Source of the DNA: Chimonanthus salicifolius
Taxonomy: Eukaryota > Streptophyta > Magnoliopsida > Laurales > Calycanthaceae
Assembly: GCA_013350335.1 (NCBI GenBank)
Contig: CM023538.1
Coordinates: forward strand, 49,861,195-49,925,194
DNA length: 64,000 nucleotides
Direction of reading: 5' to 3'
Shown: positions 11,701-24,400 of the stretch, one piece after another
How positions within the stretch are numbered: the stretch's first letter is position 1
Layout of the letters: each line of letters begins with the position of its first letter
Notes under the pieces: generated by a model
What the model saw: only the letters and a program-made list of their open reading frames with translations
Told to the model about the DNA's origin: nothing
The model's database searches: none
Made by a program: the position numbers and the translations under genes

Positions 11701-14700
11701 ATGATAAATATTAATTTATGAGGAATTGAAAAATTATTTTATTGTTCTATGTTACATGTAATTATTATATAAATAATAATTATAAAAAAAATATATTGAA
11801 TCTTACGATTCTACGATTCACGATTCACGATTCACGGTTCAGACCCCTAGACCGATTCACGATACGATTCGTTTTTGACAACCTTGAAATTACCTTTATC
11901 TTTTGGAGCAGTTCTTGTTTTTGGCTAAGTATTATCAATGAATATGTCATTGTATCAATGAATATCAATGAATATTATCAATGAATGTCATTTTATCTGT
12001 GCAGATGGTTTCCAGTGGTGAAGCACGCTGTGCCCAGCAAATTGTGACCATTTCAAACAGTGAGGGAAAGATCACTTATATTAAACCACAGTATCCATCA
12101 GTGAGTCCTATTCATAGGAAATATCTTTGTTTAAATGAATTGCATTTTAATTTTGTGTATTTGGTTACAGTTAAGATTTTTGCATTCAGTTTTGAATAAT
12201 TGTATTCTTTTTGTCACAGTTGAAGGGTGGTGATACATCTACTGCTGAGTCAGGGTCTGAAGCTGAAGATATTTCTTCCCCTAAAGCGCTAAGGACATAC
12301 GTTTCCAATCCTCGGTTGACTCCTGTTCGGGAAGAAGTAGGCCTATGATCTTTTATTGTTGGCATTTAGTGTTTTTGATAGTTTGATGTATAGGTGCTTG
12401 TTTGATTATTATCTTTTGTTTCTGAAATGGGCCTGCTTAATTGATTTTTGCTTGATCAATGTTAGTTTTTCTTTGTTGTTTTTAGCATCCATGATTTCTA
12501 TAGTTGACTTGCTTTAAGGCTATAACCTTCTTTTTTTTTAAATAGTAACAATAAATTTATTAATTAAAATAGCAAAGTAGAATGATAAGGAGGTACAGGA
12601 GAACTGTACACCCTTGCACATAAAACAAAGAAAACAAAGAAAACAAAGATGACTCCCTCCAACCCTGAAACACAACCATTACAGTAAACAACAAGAAAGC
12701 ACCATTGCGAGAAATCAACTAAAGCTTCCCTCTTGTCAACTCTAATTTTGGCCACCTATTGGCAGAATGCCTGACTTATCTCAACTCCACCCCTCTTACC
12801 AATGGTACCTGGTCTAGTTTGTGAAATTCAAGGCATTTCAATTAACAACCAAAACTGAGATGGCCCATTTATAGATGCTTGAGCTACCTATCAGATGCAT
12901 AATGTCCATGATTCATCCATTTGTGAATAAATTGGAAGTGACCACATTGGATGATGTTATGGACATCCAAGCTTACATCTTTTTGGGATGCTCCTGCTTA
13001 TTCAAGTACCTGTCTTTTTTTTTTGAAGACCAAGGTGTCCAGGCCCCTTAGAGCACCTTACTAATCCTTGGGTTTTAGAATCCCATTATCAGTTCTTGGT
13101 TTCCATGACTTCTTTATTAATACCATGTTGCTTGTGTAGATTTTGAGAGAAGACCATGGCTTATAGGCCATCTTCCGTTCCTTTGTTCATGAGTGCAAGT
13201 CTAGGTTTGGGTTTTGTTTCATGACTTTTTCTTATTCTTTTGTTGGTATGTTGGGTGTCTTGATATTTAGATGTTTCTAGGGTTCTTTGTAACTGTATGC
13301 TTTAACCAAATGTTGTTCTTGAAAATTGTTAATGTTGAATTCATTATTTTTTTCATGTAGTATTATAAGAAATACATTGGTGGTGACAATTGTTGGGTCA
13401 GGTTGTGTTGGCAATAGGTAATAACAGATATTCTGTTTAACCTGACCTAACTAGACCCAATTTTTTTTTTTTTATTACCTGACCCAATTTTCATTTTATT
13501 AAATCTAACTTGACTTTAACCAAATGTTGTTCTTGAAAATTGTTAATGTTGAATTCATTATGTTTTTCATATAGTATTATAAGAAATACATTAGGGGTGG
13601 CAATTGTTGGGTCAGGTTGTGTTGGCAATAGGTAATAACAGATATTCTGTTTAACCTGACCTAACTAGACCCAAATTTGTTTGATTACCTGACCCAATTT
13701 TCATTTTATTAAATCCAACTCGACTTTATTTTCCAAAAAATTGAAAAATGAGATGAAAAATTATTTTTAATAGAAACTGAAAGGTATAAGGACTTCACTT
13801 CCATATGGGGCCATTGGGCTATGTAAAGTGGAGGCAATGGGCTAGTATTTTTGAACTTGGGGTGGGTACATGGGCTAAAACTAATGGATTTAAAAAATAG
13901 AATGCTTATTGTAAGAACATAGATGACATCTTCATTGATATTCATATCATCTCAGGGGTAGTTTACTTGTTTACTTTTCCCATATTCTTTATGTTTTTTT
14001 CTTTATTTTCATTGTTTTCATTATTTCACTGACCAGATGTGCATGTATGGTTTTCAATTTTTAGAAAGCTCTTTTATTTTATTTTTTTTTCTTTTTCTTT
14101 TAATTGTGTGGATTTGTGGGTGGGTGGGTTTAAGGAAAACCATTATGTTATTGGTTTCTGCAAGGTCATAGTTTGTCAAATTGCAATATTCTAGGTCTTA
14201 GATATAGGTTAAAAGTTCAATATGGTTGCAAGTGAAACATTAAGATTTTAGATCAACAACTGGATCTTTTGAGTTATATTGAAACAAGATTCATATTAAA
14301 TGGCTTGAATATCAACAAGGAGACGGAGACTTTTCTTCACTTTTGTAAAGTGTTGCTAATCTATATGAATTGTGGATGGTGACACTATTGCATGCTATTA
14401 GAAAACCTTTTGTGTGTTATTTTTTTATTTCTTTTTGAGATTCTCAAGATTGCTGTACCTTTTTTTGGAAGATAGTTATTCTATCTTGTAATTCTTTTTT
14501 TTTTGGATAAATATGCAGGCTAAAATAGCTGGGAAAATTAGCTTCCCAGATTTTGATGAATATGTTCCCATGGTTGACAAAGCTGTAGATGTTGGGTGGA
14601 AGAAAGAAGCGTCACGTCAAAGGCTTCCTTCTCCCAAAGGTTGTGAAGTTATTGTTTCTTTTATTATAGAAATGAAAATTTGAATCGTTTTTTTTTCCTA

Positions 14701-17700
14701 TATTGATTTTGTATGCTTGTAATTTCACTGATATATGCCATTATGAACAATTGCAAAAAAACCATTGCTTCTTTATTTGATCTGGTTTCTTCGCCTTTTA
14801 AATTCACAAATGAGATATATCCTTAGAGCCTTACATCAAATGTTTTGGGAGCTTGGACACCCTATTTTGCATGGATATGGGTATGAGTGTTTGAATCAAA
14901 CAACTATAAGAGGTGTTTCAACCATCCCCAAAACATCAGATTGTAGACATGACATGATTTTTAACGATTTAAATATAATTTTTTTAAAATCAAAGTAAGG
15001 TGTGAAAATATCACTAATAGAAAGTAATGTACTCGTATACTTAAAAGATAAAGTGGACGACTAGATGAGCAATTTAATAGGTTTCAAAAAAAAAAAGGTG
15101 TGACTACTTATCATCTTGGAAACATTTTTAAATGGCGGCGGAAGAATCCATTAAAAGAGTATGTGAAGAATCGAACATGCTCTCTAGGGATAGAGTTCGT
15201 TACATGATATTTATGTTGAAAGGATGATCAACTACACAGGGGTGCAGCGTATTACCCCCATACACTTAGGAATGGGGTCTACCAAATCAAGTGGTGGTGT
15301 GTCTGTTGGCTAGGTCTTTATTTGAGTATAAGGCCACTAAAATTCACCTTAATTGGATCAATCAAGCTATGTTTTTTGAAAGATTCCAACTTTAACGATT
15401 AAAATGGTACTTTAAATTGATCAAATTTTGGAGAGCTTAAAAGACGTGATTGATTCAATTGGGTGATTTTTGGTGGACCATATATGCAAAGAAAGACCTT
15501 TCAAATAGTCTCATCACCACCCTATTTGGTGGACCCTATGCCCATTGCCCCGCACACTAGTTTGCATACTAGTTTTATTTAAACAATCATGTGAGAAACT
15601 TATCAACATCTTAATTTGAGTTTCACAAGGAAAAAATGTGTATATTATTTTTGTCATATTGGAAAGAAATGATAAAATGTAGTAGAAGAATTCATGAACA
15701 ATCCATGGAGAATCAAACATCACACCCTCATGGTCAAGCATCACATATAAGAATTTGAGCTTTAGCCAGTAATTGCTGTTTTTGTGTTGTCATGATAAAT
15801 AATGATAACTTGTACAAACTTTTCAAGATCTTTATCGGCGTTTTGGGTATCTAGTTTCCATTATGGAAAAGTGAGCCAATGAACCTTTCTAATAAGAGAA
15901 ATAGGCCGAGGACACTCTTGAGTTTAGCTTCTCCACTTTTATATACCTTTTTGATGTCCAATTTGTGTACCAAACCTGGATCCTTCTACCTATATGGTCT
16001 TGAACCAGTCTTCTCATGCACCACAATAATAATGTCTACAATTTGTCTCCCTCCCAGAAAAAGCTCGTGGACTAGATCAAATCACTTGTTACACCATTGC
16101 TCAAAGTGTATCACTCAGGGTTTGGTTTTCAACTTATAACATTCTTTATAGCCCCTGAAACTGTTATACTAAGAAATAAGCTAGCAATTTGGATTCAAAA
16201 GCTTTACTCCACTGAACTCAATAGTTGCACCCATAATTTGCTTTTCCCAAGCCAATCCAAGTACTTAGAGACCTTAAAAAAAGCCATTTACCTCTGCAAG
16301 GTTAAAACACTCCACTAGGTACATGTTCGTACACAAAGCCCTTTCTTCTCTCTTTCAAGAAAAAAAAAAGTGATTTTATTTCCTTCCTTTGTCTGGCACT
16401 ACTATTTCATACAATGCTCCACTAGATTGTCTATATTTTTAGCACCTTGCACCCACCTTACTAGATATCTAAATGAGACCGTCATTTTTATTTTTAAGAT
16501 GCACCCAAGTATTGAAATCTATCACAATTTGCTAATAAACTATTTTCAATTTTAACCTATTCATGGCCCCTACTTTTAGATTCCCTAAGTTACACTTCAT
16601 GTATGATGATGTTCTTGCTATACTAATTTTCAAAATGTTTGCCTCAAGTTATTTTCTACAATCCCATTTCATTATTTAGATTTTTCATTCCTGTTTGTAC
16701 CTCTAAAATCCCAGCGGTTTTGTACTCCCATTGGGCTGGGCTAGTTCTTTTGTTCCAGTTTGTACCTTATCATCATCATCATTTACCAAAATCACATCTA
16801 TTTGGGGTTGGAAAGTTCTACTTCTCCATTCGGCTCTATCAACAATCGGTCGAAATTCATAACGTCAGTCACTCCACTATCTATCATATTTTTCTTTAGT
16901 CCTTTTCTCTATGTTTTCAGTGGTTTACATCTCCTCCTTGTGCCTATGATTTGTAATCACTCAAATCTACATTTTGGAGCCGTCTTAGGTCGTCTACATA
17001 CATGACCAAACAAGTCTTTCATTTTGTCATCTATTTAGGCTATTTTTAAAGCATCCTTATGGAGTAAGATTTATAGTTTTCTTTCATACACAAAAAAAAA
17101 AAAAAAAAGATCTTTAATTGTCTCCCTAATTAAAAAAATGGGTGAAACATGAGTTCCACTTAATGTATTTGCAAAGTTCTTAATATATTTTGCCCCTTTT
17201 TTGAGAAGATTTTATAGATATTGTTATCTCCTAGTTTCTAGTCACTATTTAAATTTCTATTATCTTCTTTCCTATCTATTTTACATTTCTTCAATGCATG
17301 TGTTGGAATCAGAAGCCAGTATGGGATGCACAAACCCAATCCTAAAATGCAGGTTATATGGATTGATCATAAAATTTGAATAATTTATATATCTTTTAAG
17401 TGAAAGTAAGATGAAAAATAGGTTTTCAAAAAAAGAAAAGAAAAGAAAGGAAGATAGAAAATAAGACCAATAAAAGATTTTGTACAAACAAATTTACTCT
17501 AGTTGACTAATTAATAAACATTTCAATGTCTTAGTTAAGTTACTAAAGAAGAAATGTCTGCCTCCACCTTTTGTCTTCTTAAATATTTTTTTTTTTGAAA
17601 AGTAACTTCATTCATCAAACGGGAAAAGAATCCATGAAGCTTTGAACAATTGAACCTTGAGTTGCATCCACAGTAGGTATGTTCTGCATTTTTAAGAATC

Positions 17701-20700
17701 TCTGAAACTACTTAACTCATGAATTTCTTTTTCTATCTTTTTGAGAAATTACCCCTTAGTAGGCAATTTCTTCGTCTAAATCTTTTATCATTTAGAAGTT
17801 TTGTTTACTTTTCATCAATCACTTTTTTATCTTTTGTGTTTCACCACCAAGTTTCTTTATGTCCCAACTATTCCTGTTGGACTTGAACACATTTTTTGTC
17901 AATGCATCTTGACGCACTTAGTGGTATTAATGGGGTGTTATTGAGGGTTTTTTCTTTTCTTTTTTTTTTTTTTTTTGTCATTTTGTCATTACCTAACTTG
18001 GCCGTGACATTACCCTCAATAAATGGGTGATGTGAAAGCAGGTGAAAGCACGAAAATGTGGATAGTTTTAACAATTTGTAGTTCTTGGCTGTTATCATTC
18101 TTCTTATAGTCCCTAATGGCTATTACAATTTCATTGTGATGTCCATCTTCATTTTATTATAGAAATTTATTGTGAGATATTCATATAAAATCTCCAATGC
18201 AGGGACTCTTCCTCTATTGAACTCACATAAGCCTCAGGAAGGATTTCGTGCTCAAGTTCTTCAAGTACTGATGGCGCTCTTGATGACCCTCTTTACTCTC
18301 CTTCGTTCAGTAACATACCGTGTGACCAAGAAACTTCCTAACCAGTCATCTGAGAGCAATCAGAACAATCCTATTGTCGAGCTTGATCCAGTGCACAATG
18401 AGGACTTCCGCCCACCTTCACCATCTCCTGGATTTACAGCAGAAGACCTCCTTCCTTCTGTACTGAAAAAACTTGCTGAGCTGGAGGAAAAGGTTGACAC
18501 TCTTCAAGCGAAGCCCTCCGAAATGCCTTCAGAGAAAGAGGAATTGCTAAATGCTGCTGTCTACCGTGTGGATGCATTAGAGGCTGAGCTTATTGCTACT
18601 AAAAAGGTACCATTTGAATTTTCTTTTCTAATTTTCATTTGCCAAAAAAAAGAATAGATTTTATTTTACTCAACCATCATATGCAATTAAGCTTCCATAT
18701 TTGATTTATATCAATCATCACAAAACCTTCTGGTTACTACAGGGCAGATTGCTGAAAAATGGTTCCATGCTTATAAATTATTCTTATATTCGAAGTCAAA
18801 TCTTGAAGTTACAGTGGGTATGGTACCTGTATTAGAATCCAATACGTCTAATTCAAGAAATACAAAATATAGGATTCATGGATTCAGCCTAATATTTTAA
18901 TAAATTTAAAAGGACATTTATTATGGAATAAAAACAATATTTAGAAATAACACCGGCAAAAAATAATGTACAGATTTTACTCAAAACAACCAATTAATAA
19001 ACCTTTTTTTTTTCATGTAATAAACATTTAACTATGTTAGATTTCAAAAGAACAAAAAAGGTGCAATGATATTTTGATATCTTGAAGAATCTGATAATGG
19101 AACTGTGTCTGAAATGGGTACCTTGTTCTTTTTGAAGAATCTAGCAACATAGGTCCGTCCTAACAGTAGGATTCTGGGTTGCCATAAATCCTTGGGAGAA
19201 ATCTTATTAGGAATGCTATTAGTTTAACTGTTCGTTGGGATATGTCTAAAGGGCCTCCTTCACTTCTGTTACCTTTTCCTTTTGGGCCATTTTGGCTGTA
19301 GATACAGTGGCATGGTCTCCTACTTGGGTTTGTTAACAAGCTCCTACAAGAAGTAAAACTCAAAAGTTCATTTTCCTCATCTTTCAGTTTAAAATTACTA
19401 TTTTTGGAGAGGAAAACCATTGTCCACGATTCTCTATAGGATTGGAAATTTGGCCCTAAGCCTGAAAGCTCGAAGAACCCAGCCTGAGAAAAGGTAGGCT
19501 TAAGCATAAATTTTCAGCGCGGTTGTAATCGGGCTGGCTTTGAACAAGAGATTAAAGCTTGATTATTTTTTTTAAAAGGTAACTTCATTTATCAAAAACG
19601 AAAGGAAGGATACAAGAAAGACCAAAAAACGGCAGGCCAAAAGGAACCCACCATACATGCTTTGCATATGGATCTATGAAATTAAAATCAATAGAGTTTA
19701 GATCTATTTCATTGAATCGAATGTTATATTAAAGTGAAATTATGCACTATAATGTATTTACATAAAAAATATAAACTATAAGAAACATACCTAAACATGG
19801 TTTTATTGAAATTAATACATTTTTTTTTAAATCATAGTTTAAATGTGTGCATGTCTATAAATTTAACATTGGGCTAAAATGAATCCCTTACAAAGTGTAC
19901 AAGTATTAGCTACACGCTATAACTATTAAAAAAAGTGTGAAAGAATATTTGATATTCAAAAATAATTTAAAGTCATCAAAATCGTGCGAGCTTAAAAACA
20001 TAGAGTCTAAAATTGGACCAAGTGATTTTTAGGGTTTTATATTTACGTTATGATCTTTCAATGGGCCATCAAAATGAAATGAAAGTGAGCTTCATGTGGG
20101 ATGCAAATTGTTAAGAATTTAAAATAATTATTTGTGCCTTCGGTATTGGATCAACATATTTTTTTAAGGTATTGGTGTTCCATTTATTTCATTGACCCCC
20201 ATCCTATGGGGCAAAGTTGGGCCCCATTTATGATTCAGAGGTTTAGTTTGTAAAAAATAATTTGATGGCATGAATTAAGATGCTTTTGTTTAGGTCTCAT
20301 AATTGAAGATCTTTGCAATTGACTCATCTCAATGAATAGAAAGATAAATGATTAATGGTTAATATTTATTCGATGGACAACTAAAAGTATCACATGAGGA
20401 GTGTTTGAGAAGTATAATCTTCCTAACTATTCCCCCATTTATGGTCTTGTTTGGAGAATGAGATTAGATAAAAGAGGTCACCCATTGTACCTGGTCCTTC
20501 TTTCTTTTTCCTCCCTTTAATTTTTTTGGGATACTTATGAAAATCCAACTAGTTGGATTAACAGCTCATTCATTTTTTAATCAAAAAATTCAAATAGAGC
20601 CTACTTGATCTTAGTGATCAAAATGTATGGTGATTTTGACCACTAAAATCAAGTGGCTCAAGTTGAGTTTTGGGCTGGAATTTGGTAAGGATGTAGATCA

Positions 20701-21396
20701 TTCAATTAGCTTTCCATCCATCCGATTGAACTTTCACCATTTTCCATAAATTCAGAAAAATGAAAAAAAAAAAAAAACCAGGTGCAACATATGTCACTGG
20801 TAGCATTTGATTTGAACTCATTATCTAGTATTAGATCACTCATTGTTTATTTAAATAATTTAATAATTAAAAACCTAAACTTCATATAATATATAGTTTA
20901 ATTACTGCTTGTTCTTTTTAGCCAAATACATCATTAAAAATATTTGATTTTGGACGCACATTTGGACTTGGGCTTTTTAGTGTTGCTAATTGGGCTTGTT
21001 GGATTTAGTGTCTAATCATATCATTTAGGCCCATGTCAGGCTCGGGCTTTTTATTTGCTAATCAGTGTCAGGCTTGTTGTAGTTTGAACCCAACCCCTCC
21101 TATCTCTCATTCTCTAGGTTTGCCAACTTCCATCGGTAGGGGTGATCCCTATTCATCCCAGAACAACACTTATGGAGTCACCTTTCACAAGGTCCTCGGA
21201 CAACTGTTCTTTTAGTCTCTGCATCTCTATAGTATCACAAATACCTTATATTTCCTGAATCTTACTACCATCACAAAATGCTTCATCTCCTTTTTGTTCC
21301 CTACATCCCATTAGCATCACATTCCCACTACCATCAGAAAATACTTGGCCTCATTCATAAATTAACCTACCCGCTTCAAAGAGGCAAACCTACCTC

Positions 21397-21438
<42 letters not shown>

Positions 21439-24400
21439 CACAAAACCCTTAAAACCGATAATATGCCTGTCTTCTTTGAGAGATCAAATCCTGCTTGCCA
21501 GTTAGTTGACTCTCCGAATTTGGCATCACCCAACTAACATCAAGCACTTCACTTCACACATTATGAAAGAGACGTGATTAAGTGGTTCATCTCTTCCCTC
21601 TGGAGCACCAATAGCTAATGCTAGGGATAATCTGGTGATAACTCCTCAAATGACAGTGCTTAGATTTACATGGTAGAACCAGCTAGTAGAAGCAGTAAGG
21701 GGGAACAACCACAATAACAACAAATGGCTTAGCTTGTTTTAATAGAGAGGAAAAGATGGACTTGTTACCGAGCTGTACTCTCTCATTTGATGGGAAAGAT
21801 GGATTCAGCTTGTAAGAAACATTAAGGTTTCTTTTACAATAGGTGATGCGGAGCATATATTGCAGATTCCATAATTAGTAGTTGCTGTATTTAATTTTTC
21901 TTTTAGGTTGGTTTTAGTTAGTTTCTATTTTGTTTATTGCTTTATTTAGTTAATGTTTATTTTAAGAAAGGAAGAGTTCTATATAATTTGTAGCCTCCTT
22001 GAGGCAAAGACAGATTAATAAATAAGATTTTGAGATTTCCGCAAAAACCTGTAATTGTGCGATAGTGGAGAGAATCCATGGAACTCTGGTAAGAAATCGG
22101 AGAGGCGTGAAGCCAGGTACTTCTTTCTATCTCTTTCCATCTTCTTCTTCTCTCTTTTCCCTTTCTCTTTTTCCTTTTCCAGGCTGCACAAAACTACCCT
22201 AGATCTGTTAAAACAGTTTTCGCCACCCCTTGTTGAGTATCCCTTTGCTGCCGCACCCTCTTGTAGCCCCTCCTACACCATCGCCCAACCCTGTTAGCCC
22301 CTTTCCTATTTCCGCCACCTCCAAATCTCACCAAAGATGCTTCCGTCACCCTCTCCCCTTCCATATACTGCTGCCGTAATCCCTATTCCCCTCCTTATTC
22401 CCTTCTCATGTTTGTATGGTCCCATTTACCTTCGTTGTTACCCCATATTCTCCTCTTCCTTACCCATCGTGCCTTCCTTCTTTTCTATTCCCTCATTTAA
22501 ATTACATGTTATTTAAAACCATGTCTTTTCAATTAAAGTCCTATATGTGTTCAGTTCATTCAAAGCTATTTCACCATTTTATTAAATCTCTTGCATGATT
22601 GTTTGTGGTAATTTTATATTATTCCTTGTTTATATTAATTGATTAATTAATTTCAGCTTATTTTAGCTTTAGGGTGTATTATTTTCATCTCTTTTAATCT
22701 TTAGGGGTTACATTTAGGCATTTAGGGTTACCCTATCTTTTGTCCTGCATCAATAGGACTAGGTCAACGTGGTTGTTCCTAGCCATAAAAACCTTTAATC
22801 GTATCATGTGATTCAACCCGAAGGTGGTCATGTTTAAATTAATTATGAATTTTCATTTGTTGCCTCTGGCACATTGCCACTTCTCACAGCCATTGCACAC
22901 AAAGAATCTTATATTTTGAGCAACTGATTTTAAACACAAGAACCACCTTGAACCATTCAGAGCATAACCTCATTCAGATTTTTCACCCATTAGCAACAAA
23001 ATAAGATTGCATCATTGGTAAATTGAAGACGTAGAAATATCCACTGAAAATGCTGTATTGAGGACGTCATAGCAAGTTATTCTCGTCCCTAGCATAGGCA
23101 AAGAGGAGAAACTGATTAGCCATAATGATGAACAAATGAATGCATTTCAATTCTCCTCCGAACTTCAAAAACTTGAAAGCTTATTGATCCTTCCCAAGCC
23201 TTCCCTACATGCTCTAACCTTAACCAACTTAATCTAGAACTGCTGGATTGCTTTCCTACATGTCTTTAAGTGTGCCTCGTGGACTCTTAACCTTTCTTTC
23301 TTGCTGACTTCTCTTTCTATCTCATTTCTTTCTTCAAGTTATAGTATGCCTACACTTTCTTCATTTCTTTATTGCTTGATGTCTTTCTCCTTCTTTCTTG
23401 GTTACAATTTTGTTATTCTTATATCAATTCTTTTATTGATTTTATTTACATTTTTTATTCTTTCTTCCATTATTTCTTGTCTTATTTATACTATTTCTTA
23501 CGGAAAGAAAGGAAGGGAAAATAGGTCATCTTGTTGCAGTCCTCAAGACGCCCCAAATAAACCTTTTTGGGGACCTATTTATCATCATTGAGAAATGTGT
23601 GGAAGAAATGCAATATTGCATCCATATTTTTGCCAGTCCAATCCACCTTATGCCTTTTCGAAGCAACTTCATAACTATCCTTTACTTTTTTGAGTGATGT
23701 ATTTTCTTATAATGCCACCGCTATTTCTCTTTGTTTCTTGCATTATTATCCACCTTCAAAACCAACCACCACAATCCCCCTCTTTTTCCAACGTAATTTT
23801 AAAGTCTTCCCACAAATTAGTACAGTTATGTTGAAAGATAGATTTAGTAGTGAATGCATTAGAGAAATCTTTAGCCCTATCATTAACCAATAGTTGGTTA
23901 ATCCAAGTATGATTGCTAATATTTATTCTAGGTTTTAGCACTATGAATGCTTGTAAGGACTTTCTCTAGTTAGTCTTGATATTGATTTATTTCTATCAAA
24001 GAGATACTAGATTGGAAGGCCCTCTTCCCTCAGGACATGAAATCCATGTTCTTTCATGTACAGATGTGAAGCCTCCCTCTCATTCAATGATCAATCTCAA
24101 TATACAATTCATGTTCCTCATTCCTCCTCTCCCCCACATCGTTACTGATATACTTCTTTTATAATCTACCCTTTTCCACCAGGAAGGAAGATTTCTGGCT
24201 TGTCTTTTGTGAATTGTGCACATATTCTGCTTATTCTTTTATCTGTCATCTTCATTGCTTTCCTTGGCTTAAATCTAAAATGGAGAAGCAAATTCTCAAT
24301 TCTCACTAGAAGTCTGCAGGTTACTTTCTCCAACCAAGATGTGCCTCTCTAGATTGATTGAAATGAAGAGTAAAGTGTCTCTCGACCTTCATCCTTTTTC

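Noticed and set aside
21860..22060. A possible solo LTR in intron 12 of gene A
   Set aside because: It has an LTR-like leader region, but no matching ends, PBS, PPT or target duplication could be found.
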